The notes under the pieces are model-generated. The model saw nothing but the letters and a program-made list of their open reading frames with translations, searched no databases and had not been told where the DNA came from. From Rikenella sp. (GTDB lineage Bacteria; Bacteroidota; Bacteroidia; Bacteroidales; Rikenellaceae), in NCBI GenBank assembly GCA_029054535.1, contig JAIDFC010000018.1:1-8168 (forward strand): DNA of 8,168 bases. The letters run 5' to 3'. A program made the translations under genes and the position numbers. Positions 1 to 5,938 of the stretch are shown piece after piece; positions within the stretch are counted from its first letter, which is position 1, and each line of letters opens with the position of its first letter.

Positions 1-1616
1 GCCATTGGCACAGCCAGTATGCCAAAGAGGTGGATGGCGTGATGACCTACTGCGCTTCGACGCCCGACAAAGGAGGGATCGACCACTCGCCGGCTTGTTT
101 CCGGGTCTTCAGCTTCGATGCCGAGGGGAATATTTCCGACAAAACGCGGGCGCGGTATACCAACATTCCGGGAATGTTGACTACGGCTCTGCCGGCGCAG
201 CACGACACGATTGCGGCCGTGGGTGGCGTGATTCCGGTGCGGGTGAATGCCTATCGGACCGTTTCGCCGGCCCGGTCGGTGCGCGTCGCGCTGGTCGAGA
301 ACGGCAAGCGAGGACGGACGGTGTCGCTTGCAGCGCAAACCGACTGGAGTTGGAGCGGCACCTTGACCGTCGGGAACCGGACGGGCGTGCAGCACCTGGT
401 GGCCGAAGCGACCTTTGCCGACGGAACTCAGCTGGTGGAACACAGCAGTTTCGTGCTGACCGACACACCGGCGACGGTACGTGTAGGCGGTGATTGGGGG
501 AACTTAGGCGGCGATGCGGCCCATTCGGGTGTCGTGGCCGAGGGCGAGGCGACTCATGCGCCGCGGTATGTCTGGTCGCAGAATGCCGGGGGGAATATCT
601 ACATGGCTTCTCCGGTGGTGGGAGACGGCAAAGTCTTCGTGGCGACGATCGACGACGACAACCTGGCGAAATGCGCCGTCGTGGCTTATGATGCGGCGAC
701 GGGTCGGGAACTTTGGCGCTTCTCGACCGAGAATTCGGTCAAGGGGACGATGGTTTACAGCGATGGTTTGGTATTGGCTTGCGATGCGGCGATGCAGGTG
801 TATGCCATCGATGCGAAGGACGGGCATTTGGTGTGGAATAAATCGCTGAATCGGTATGTTTTGCCGGAGAATCTGCACGGCTTGGCGGTGGTTGACGGCG
901 TGGTCTATGCGGGGCAGGGCGGCAACTTCACGGCTCTTCGGGTGAAAGACGGTTCGGTGGTCTGGAAGAACGAGGCGTGGGGCGGCGGCGAAGGGACGCA
1001 GTCGACGACGACCGTAGGCGAGGGTGTCGTATTGGTCTCTTCGCACTGGAACGGCCTTTTCGCACATGACCGGCAGGACGGACGGTTGTTGTGGAAGAAA
1101 CAGGACTCCAAGATCCGTTTCCGCGACGGGTCGGCGACGATTTACGACGGGCATATCTACCTGGCGAGCCGCGACGAACTGTTCCTGATCAATCCGAAGT
1201 CGGGCGACATTCTGAAAAGCGTCGAACAGCCGGGGATTACGTTCGAGGGGGCTTGCGCGCCGGTGGTAACCGATCGGATGGTCTACGTCGGGACGGCCGA
1301 CAAGGGAGTCGTGGCGTTCGACCGGCGGACTTTCAAACCGGTGTGGACCTACCTGACCCGGCCGGCGATCTTCTATTCGGTGCCTTACTACCAGGACTTC
1401 CAAAGCTCGGTCGAGACTTCGCCGGTGCTGATCGGCGGGACGCTCGTTTTCGGCGCTTCGGACGGCTGGCTCTATGGGGTGGATGCCGAGAACGGGCGGT
1501 TCCGGTGGAAACGAAACCTCGGAGCGCCGATCTTCTCGTCGCCGGCCGTGAGCGGCGATGCGTTGTACGTGGCGGACTTTTCGGGAAATCTCTATTGTTT
1601 GAAAATCGATGAATAA
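1..1616 (+). CDS. Metallophosphoesterase - beta-sandwich - PQQ-like propeller fusion (C-terminal part, 5' end outside window)
   Basis: The frame is open from the left edge; read from base 3 it gives 537 residues. It begins HWHSQY directly after a codon ending in GC, so the text is consistent with GHWH, the last metal-binding GHxH motif of calcineurin-like phosphoesterases. A GTG at 30 is therefore internal, not the start. The phosphoesterase tail (to about residue 55) continues with CASTPDKGGIDHSPACFRVF. A beta-rich segment (about 65-155) follows, like the C-terminal domain of such enzymes. Then come eight PQQ-like repeats whose signature strands (VVAYDAATGRELW, VYAIDAKDGHLVW, and so on) start near residues 226, 266, 309, 352, 393, 436, 490 and 530. 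By family, the enzyme part hydrolyses phosphate esters with a dinuclear metal centre, and the repeats form a beta-propeller. Substrate is unknown; export is expected, but the signal peptide lies outside the window. The end overlaps the sulfatase start by 8 bases, suggesting translational coupling. The architecture is fairly sure; the function is not. Confidence 0.88.
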   Translation, partial: HWHSQYAKEVDGVMTYCASTPDKGGIDHSPACFRVFSFDAEGNISDKTRARYTNIPGMLTTALPAQHDTIAAVGGVIPVRVNAYRTVSPARSVRVALVENGKRGRTVSLAAQTDWSWSGTLTVGNRTGVQHLVAEATFADGTQLVEHSSFVLTDTPATVRVGGDWGNLGGDAAHSGVVAEGEATHAPRYVWSQNAGGNIYMASPVVGDGKVFVATIDDDNLAKCAVVAYDAATGRELWRFSTENSVKGTMVYSDGLVLACDAAMQVYAIDAKDGHLVWNKSLNRYVLPENLHGLAVVDGVVYAGQGGNFTALRVKDGSVVWKNEAWGGGEGTQSTTTVGEGVVLVSSHWNGLFAHDRQDGRLLWKKQDSKIRFRDGSATIYDGHIYLASRDELFLINPKSGDILKSVEQPGITFEGACAPVVTDRMVYVGTADKGVVAFDRRTFKPVWTYLTRPAIFYSVPYYQDFQSSVETSPVLIGGTLVFGASDGWLYGVDAENGRFRWKRNLGAPIFSSPAVSGDALYVADFSGNLYCLKIDE

Positions 1617-3180
1617 ATCCTTGTTATTGGTTCCCGTGGGCCTCGCTTCGGCCTGCGGGACCGCGCTGACCAAAAACCGCCGGCAACCGACCGACGGGTG
1701 CGATAAGCCGTTGAATATCATTTATATCATGACCGACGACCATTCGTTCCAGACGATCGGTTGTTACGACGGTCGGTACAACCGAACTCCGAATCTCGAC
1801 CGGTTGGCCGGCGAGGGGGTGCGGTTCGACAACAGCTTCGTAACCAACTCGATCTCCGGACCGAGCCGGGCGGTGATGATTACCGGTAAGCACAGCCACA
1901 AAAACGGATTCCTGAAGAACGAGGGGGGCGTGCCGTTCGACGGTTCGCAGCAGACCTTTCCGAAGCTCCTGCAACAGGGCGGTTACCAGACGGCCTTGAT
2001 CGGGAAGTGGCACCTCTTCAGCACTCCGACCGGATTCGACCACTGGGAGATTCTGCCGGGACAGGGATCGTACTACAATCCGGACTTCATCACGTCCGAG
2101 GGGACGCATCGTGAACACGGCTACGTAACGAACCTCATTACGGACAAGGGGATCGACTACCTGGAGCATCGCGACCGTTCTAAACCTTTCTGCCTGTTGC
2201 TGCATCATAAGGCGGTGCATCGGATCTGGATGTCGGACACCTGCGACCTCGAGGCGTTCGAGGATCGGACTTTCCCGCTTCCTGAGACCTTTTGGGACGA
2301 CTACGAGGGGCGTCCAGCGGCGGCCGACCAGGAGATGAGCATTGCGCGGGATATGGACCTGGCTTACGACCTCAAGATGGTGGACAGCACGATCGACACG
2401 CGGCTCAAGTGGTCGATCGTCCACGGCGAGCTGGAGCGGATGACCCCGCAGCAGCGAGCGCAGTGGGACAGCGTCTACCGGCCGTTGATCGACCGTTTCG
2501 TCGCCTCGGGACTCTCGGGGCGGGAGTTGACGGAGTGGAAGTACCAACGATACATGCGGGATTACCTGAAGAGCGTCAAGTCGTTGGACGATAATATCGG
2601 TCGGTTGATGGAGTACCTCGAACGCGAGGGGCTGCTCGAAAACACGCTGGTGGTCTACGCTTCGGACCAGGGGTTCTACATGGGCGAACACGGCTGGTTC
2701 GACAAGCGGTTCATGTACGAGGAGTCGCTCCGCACGCCGCTCCTGATGCGTCTGCCGGACTGCTGGACGACCGCAGAACGGGGCAGGGGAGTGGACCAAA
2801 TGGTGCAGAACATCGACTATGCGCCGACGTTCCTGACGTTGGCCGGCGTGCCGGTGCCGGAGGATATGCAGGGGGTATCGCTCGTGCCGCTGCTGCGGGG
2901 CGAACGGACCAAAGAGGGGTGGCGCGATGCGATCTATTACCACTATTTCGAGTTCCCGGGCGAGCATCGGGTGCGGCGGCACTACGGCGTGCGGACGGAT
3001 CGTTATAAGTTGATCCACTTCTACGGCCATGACATCAACACGTGGGAGCTGTACGACCTGAAGACGGATCCGACGGAGTTGCACAACCGGTACGACGATC
3101 CGAAGCTGGCGAAGGTTCGGGCGCGGATGCACGAACGGTTGGAGCAGCTGCGCGAGCAGTACGACGACCGGACGGAGTAA
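1609..3180 (+). CDS. Family S1 sulfatase, serine type, probable lipoprotein
   Basis: A 523-residue sulfatase, a normal length for the family, which hydrolyses sulfate esters, in gut Bacteroidota mostly on host or dietary glycans. The N-terminus (MNKSLLLVPVGLASAC) looks like a short lipoprotein signal with the lipid-bearing Cys at 16, so it probably sits on the cell surface or in the periplasm. Visible active-site elements: metal ligands D43-D44; maturation motif S83-G-P-S-R87, where S83 would become formylglycine; K94 and H97; K133-W-H135; H200-K201 and H204; D353-Q354; H361 and K366. The last 70-80 residues (YYHYFEFPG, RTDRYKLIHFYG, WELYDLKTDP) match the usual C-terminal subdomain. The serine motif implies maturation by a radical-SAM anaerobic sulfatase-maturating enzyme, not seen here. 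Overall style resembles N-acetylglucosamine-6-sulfatase-like S1 enzymes (perhaps S1_11), but the subfamily is a guess from memory. It is coupled to the preceding phosphoesterase-propeller gene, and no SusC/SusD pair is in view. Confidence 0.95.
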   Translation: MNKSLLLVPVGLASACGTALTKNRRQPTDGCDKPLNIIYIMTDDHSFQTIGCYDGRYNRTPNLDRLAGEGVRFDNSFVTNSISGPSRAVMITGKHSHKNGFLKNEGGVPFDGSQQTFPKLLQQGGYQTALIGKWHLFSTPTGFDHWEILPGQGSYYNPDFITSEGTHREHGYVTNLITDKGIDYLEHRDRSKPFCLLLHHKAVHRIWMSDTCDLEAFEDRTFPLPETFWDDYEGRPAAADQEMSIARDMDLAYDLKMVDSTIDTRLKWSIVHGELERMTPQQRAQWDSVYRPLIDRFVASGLSGRELTEWKYQRYMRDYLKSVKSLDDNIGRLMEYLEREGLLENTLVVYASDQGFYMGEHGWFDKRFMYEESLRTPLLMRLPDCWTTAERGRGVDQMVQNIDYAPTFLTLAGVPVPEDMQGVSLVPLLRGERTKEGWRDAIYYHYFEFPGEHRVRRHYGVRTDRYKLIHFYGHDINTWELYDLKTDPTELHNRYDDPKLAKVRARMHERLEQLREQYDDRTE

Positions 3181-3207
3181 GGCTCGTTTGGGACGGGCCC
3201 GTAATGA

Positions 3208-3241
3208 AAGGAGGCGATACCCATCGGGGTATCGCCTCCTT
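3208..3241. terminator. Perfect 15-bp hairpin terminator between convergent genes
   Basis: The arms at 3208-3222 and 3227-3241 are perfect reverse complements (AAGGAGGCGATACCC and its complement) around the loop ATCG. On the plus strand a moderately T-rich run (TTGTCGTTT) follows, 28 bases after the sulfatase stop. The hairpin lies between the sulfatase (plus) and the membrane-protein gene (minus), so it may stop transcription from both sides; the minus-strand tail is less T-rich. Confidence 0.85.
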
Positions 3242-3276
3242 GTCGTTTCAGGGAAAGTTCGCCCTGTGGTATGGAG

Positions 3277-3843
3277 TTATTTCCGGGTGTTGTTCGCAAT
3301 GGCCACCAGCGCCCGCATCGTTTCAGCAATCCAACGGAACACGATAATGACGACGAAACCGTAAACCGGGAAGAGAATCAAGCCCAACCAGCCGAGTCCC
3401 CGTCCCATCCCGGGGATAAAGTTCATATTTCCGCCCAGGAAGATCAAGGCGAGCAAAGTCAGGATGAATCCGACCCCGGCGATATAGCTGCCGAACCATT
3501 CGCCGAAAGTTTGTACCAGATTTGACAAGACCGGCGTGGCCACGAAGTCGTCCCCCTCGGTCGAAGTCTCTTTCAGTTGTGCCGCGCGGTTCCACCAGAG
3601 TTGGAAGCTGAGCCACCCTGCCGCAGCGATCACCAGCCAAATCAGAATCATGCCGAAGATCATGCGGCCCGGAGCGAATCTGAAGAGACCGGAATCGATC
3701 AATTGGTAGAGCGCCGCGAACGGAATCAACAGCATCAGAATGGCGATCACCTGATACAAGATCCGGAACGGCTGTTTGTAGAGTTTTCCGGAGTCGATGT
3801 AGTTCAAGTAGGGTTTGATGAAAGTAAAGAATTTGTTTTCCAT
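3277..3843 (-). CDS. Four-helix inner-membrane protein of unknown function
   Basis: 188 residues. Four hydrophobic segments are visible at about 29-50, 61-83, 119-138 and 149-169. A polar stretch (about 85-117, containing KETSTEGDD) lies between the second and third, and the tail RALVAIANNTRK is basic. There is no signal peptide: the protein starts MENKFFTFIKPYLNYIDSGK, a soluble amphipathic lead before helix one, so both ends are probably cytoplasmic. The final helix running into IAETMRALVAIANN is loosely reminiscent of the DUF4282 family, but I cannot confirm membership. No catalytic motif is seen. It ends convergent with the sulfatase operon and is separated by 131 bases from the acetyltransferase gene upstream. 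It has its own promoter-like box, so it is probably a single-gene unit. No function is proposed. Confidence 0.85.
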   Translation of the reverse strand: MENKFFTFIKPYLNYIDSGKLYKQPFRILYQVIAILMLLIPFAALYQLIDSGLFRFAPGRMIFGMILIWLVIAAAGWLSFQLWWNRAAQLKETSTEGDDFVATPVLSNLVQTFGEWFGSYIAGVGFILTLLALIFLGGNMNFIPGMGRGLGWLGLILFPVYGFVVIIVFRWIAETMRALVAIANNTRK

Positions 3844-3912
3844 AAGCGCGGAAATTTAAAAGGATTGAAAATTACCTCTCTTTTTTGTCCGGATGGACGA
3901 GGGGGGATTGGT

Positions 3913-3920
3913 CAAATATA
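3913..3920 (-). promoter_or_regulatory. Bacteroidota-type -7 box upstream of the membrane-protein gene
   Basis: On the minus strand these bases read TATATTTG, matching the TAnnTTTG -7 consensus of Bacteroidota primary-sigma promoters. About 20 bases upstream is TTTCTG (3941-3946), only a weak match to the -33 TTTG element. Transcription would start near 3906, giving a leader of roughly 60 bases before the ATG at 3843. The surrounding spacer (3844-3974) is markedly AT-rich compared with the flanking genes. No convincing terminator for the acetyltransferase gene was found in it, so some read-through into this gene is possible. Confidence 0.45.
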
Positions 3921-3974
3921 ACGAAATTTTCCATAAATCCCAGAAATCTCCACTTTTTTGAGAAGAAACGTCGT

Positions 3975-4460
3975 TTATAACCTCAGCTCCCAACACCCGA
4001 CGTCGAGCCACTTGTCGAACTTGTAGCCCACCTCGGTAAAGTGGGCCACTTTTCGGAAGCCGAAGTTTTCGTGCAGTGCGACGCTCTGCGTATTGGGCAG
4101 CGTGATGGTCGCCACCGCCACATGGAAATCCGCCTTGCGCAAGCGGTCGATCAGCTCGTGGTAGAGCCGGTTTCCAATCCCTTTCCCGGCCCAGTCCGGG
4201 TGCAGGTAGACGCTCATTTCGACCGTCCGGTCGTAGGCCGCCCGACTGTGCCAGGTCGTCGCATAGCAGTACCCCAGCACCCTCCCGTCCTGTTCGTACA
4301 CCAAATAGGGGAACCGGGCTGAGATCCCTTCGATCCGCTGTTGCATGGCTGCGGTTTCGAGCGGTTCGGTCTCGAACGTGATGACGGTTTCGGCAATGTA
4401 GTGGTTGTAGATCCCGCAGATGGCTCCGGCATCCGAGGCCGGACGTACGTTACGAATCAT
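3975..4460 (-). CDS. GNAT acetyltransferase, phosphinothricin/amino-acid N-acetyltransferase type
   Basis: 161 residues, the usual size for the Pat/MnaT branch of the GNAT family, which moves acetyl from acetyl-CoA to the amino group of amino acids or their analogues. Family hallmarks: N-terminal IRNVRPASDAGAICGIYNHYI followed by a TFETEP segment (about 28-33); the TVEMSVYLHPDWAGKGIGNR stretch (about 78-97), which carries the family's acidic residue and the acetyl-CoA pyrophosphate loop GKGIGNR; then the N-x-x-S-V-A-L-H-E-N-F-G-F-R-K block (about 123-137). It is probably a cytosolic enzyme. It is last of a leftward gene set, 48 bases after the XRE-cupin gene; an AAGGAAG stretch lies just before the ATG and could act as a ribosome site. 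True substrate is unknown: many relatives act on methionine sulfone or sulfoximine, or on other small amines, so it need not be a resistance gene. It may be unrelated to the glycan genes upstream. Confidence 0.93.
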   Translation of the reverse strand: MIRNVRPASDAGAICGIYNHYIAETVITFETEPLETAAMQQRIEGISARFPYLVYEQDGRVLGYCYATTWHSRAAYDRTVEMSVYLHPDWAGKGIGNRLYHELIDRLRKADFHVAVATITLPNTQSVALHENFGFRKVAHFTEVGYKFDKWLDVGCWELRL

Positions 4461-4508
4461 AACGCGCTTCCTTTTGTTTTTCTTCGGTATTTATGAAAGG
4501 GACGAAAA

Positions 4509-5099
4509 CTAATAAAGCATATACAGAACGGCCAGCACCCGAACCGTTTCCGAGGTCTCGTTGGCCAGCAGGTGCGGTACCGTTGAGTTGTAATAGATGC
4601 TGTCGCCCGGCTGCAACCGATGGATTTCGTTTCCGTAGTAGAGCGTCGCTTCGCCCGACAGAACATAGAGAAACTCCTCACCGGCATGTTCCGAACGGGG
4701 TTTCGGTTCCTCCGTGTCGGAACCGGCCGTCTTTCCGGGTTCGATCTCGATGACCAGCGGCTCCATATGCCGGTCGGTCTGTCCCTGCGCCAAACTGTAG
4801 AATCGCAGGTGTCCGTTCCGTTCGGCGTCGTTCCCGGCGAAGATCGGGTTTTCGGCCAGCTCTTCGCACCGCACGAGGGTAGCGGTCCGCTCCTCTTCCT
4901 TGCCGCCGAGGAAAGTCCCGAGCTTAGCCCCCAATGCTCTCGAAATCCGCAGCAGAACGCGTAACGACGGTGTGGTTTCGTTTCGTTCGATTTTGTCGAG
5001 CTTTTCGACGCTGATCCCGGCCCTCGACGCGAGTTCCTCGAGCGATATGCCGTTTTCCTCGCGCAGCTGGCGGATGCTTTGTCCGATGATAGCCAACAT
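4509..5099 (-). CDS. XRE-family regulator with C-terminal cupin domain
   Basis: 196 residues in a common two-domain layout. A helix-turn-helix of XRE type spans about residues 5-62 (IRQLREENGISLEELASRAG, then a recognition-helix region near SVEKLDKIERNE and the characteristic TPSLRVLLRISRALG). A linker follows, then a cupin at about 112-190. Cupin motif one is visible as H138-x3-E142 ending in the SGE turn; motif two is QPGDSIYYNSTVPHLLAN with P164-G165 and H176. Relatives bind DNA through the first part and sense a small ligand through the second; the ligand here is unknown. The gene starts 4 bases after the stop of the glycosyltransferase and is followed by the acetyltransferase, so it is probably co-transcribed with both and may control its own operon. 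No operator was recognised. Confidence 0.94.
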   Translation of the reverse strand: MLAIIGQSIRQLREENGISLEELASRAGISVEKLDKIERNETTPSLRVLLRISRALGAKLGTFLGGKEEERTATLVRCEELAENPIFAGNDAERNGHLRFYSLAQGQTDRHMEPLVIEIEPGKTAGSDTEEPKPRSEHAGEEFLYVLSGEATLYYGNEIHRLQPGDSIYYNSTVPHLLANETSETVRVLAVLYMLY

Positions 5100-5103
5100 A
5101 GAA

Positions 5104-5913
5104 TCAGTGGGTTAAGTGTTTGTCGATACCGTTCGTACAACGGGTCTGTCCGTTTTCGTTCATTTGTCTAATCACAGCCTTGTGCTGTTCCAACGCGTCC
5201 CGTGCAGCCTGTGGGTGATAAAGATGATATTGCACACCGCCCATTTTCAACATCTGTTTCCGTATGCCGGATCGTAGTAGGCGGTAACCGAGTTCCAAAT
5301 CTTCCGCTCCCCAGTTCGTGAGTTCTTCGTTATAACCGTTGACTGCCAGAAGATCGTTTTTCCAGAATGCCATATTGCAGCCTCTCAGCGGTTTGATCTT
5401 TCCTCGGGCGTATCGTTTAGCCAAGTAGAGCCTTAATGCCTTGCACCGAAGACCGTTTGGCCAGCTTGCACTCCGACATCGCCACAGGCGAGGAGGTTTT
5501 CCCTCCGGATCGTTTTCTACTTGTCGGGTCTGTTCTTCGGAGAGCAAGACTCGGCTGCCACATACGAACCATCCAACTTCTGCCGACTCCATGTGATCGG
5601 CTAGAAAATGACGTTCCATTACGATATCGCCGTCGATCTGAATGATATAATCACCGGTAGCCTCCGCAATGGCCCGGTTCAGAATCTCGCATTTGCGAAA
5701 TCCGGTGTCCGGATGCCATACATGCACGATTGGTATAGGAAAATGGGTCTGGAACTGCTCGATCAATCGCCGGGTCTCGTCCGTCGATCCGTCGTCGGCG
5801 ATGATCACCTCGTTCGGCAAAACCGTCTGCCGCAGAACGCTCTGTAAAAGCGCTCGCAAAGCGTTGGGGCGGTTGTAGGTCGTCGCAAGTAGGGTGATTG
5901 CGGGTGATTGCAT
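5104..5913 (-). CDS. GT2-family glycosyltransferase with GT7-like C-terminal segment
   Basis: 269 residues. The GT-A nucleotide-sugar fold begins ITLLATTYNRPNALRALLQS and shows D40-D41-G-S-T-D45 (nucleotide binding) and the metal-binding D94-G-D96. The C-terminal half carries RGCNMAFWKNDLL (177-189), GYNEELTNWGAEDLELGYRL (193-212) with W201-G-A-E-D205, and YHLYHP near 229-234. This arrangement is typical of GT2 enzymes carrying a galactosyltransferase-like GT7C segment, as in chondroitin-synthase-type and LPS/capsule transferases. It would transfer a sugar from an activated donor to a lipid- or glycan-linked acceptor at the inner face of the membrane; donor and acceptor are unknown. No membrane helix is seen. 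It lies 25 bases after the glycerophosphotransferase-like gene and 4 bases before the XRE-cupin gene, so it is part of one operon. Its GC is lower than its neighbour (about 49% over 5221-5460 by hand count). Confidence 0.93.
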   Translation of the reverse strand: MQSPAITLLATTYNRPNALRALLQSVLRQTVLPNEVIIADDGSTDETRRLIEQFQTHFPIPIVHVWHPDTGFRKCEILNRAIAEATGDYIIQIDGDIVMERHFLADHMESAEVGWFVCGSRVLLSEEQTRQVENDPEGKPPRLWRCRSASWPNGLRCKALRLYLAKRYARGKIKPLRGCNMAFWKNDLLAVNGYNEELTNWGAEDLELGYRLLRSGIRKQMLKMGGVQYHLYHPQAARDALEQHKAVIRQMNENGQTRCTNGIDKHLTH

Positions 5914-5938
5914 AATGGATAAAATAAAAAATAGGATA

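Noticed and set aside
30..32. GTG as the start of the propeller gene
   Set aside because: The frame stays open to the window edge and the residues just upstream (HWHSQY) belong to a phosphoesterase metal site, so the true start is outside.
504..1721. Long open frame on the minus strand (405 codons) opposite the propeller gene
   Set aside because: Its translation is Arg/His/Pro/Val-rich with no recognisable domain, while the plus strand carries eight clear repeats. It is a shadow of high-GC codon use.
1624..3132. Long open frame on the minus strand (502 codons) opposite the sulfatase
   Set aside because: The sulfatase has all its active-site motifs; the antisense product has none and a skewed composition.
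3204..3347. Small plus-strand frame starting at the ATG in the terminator region
   Set aside because: It translates the hairpin itself, then runs into the convergent gene in antisense; no protein-like features.
3888..3899. GTCC-GGAT-GGAC mini-hairpin in the 3844-3974 spacer
   Set aside because: Only four pairs, and the T-run lies on the wrong side for a terminator on the plus strand, while the minus strand shows an A-run. Probably chance.
3975..4460. Acetyltransferase as a phosphinothricin resistance determinant
   Set aside because: Family resemblance alone does not show this; most chromosomal relatives acetylate amino acids or their oxidised forms.
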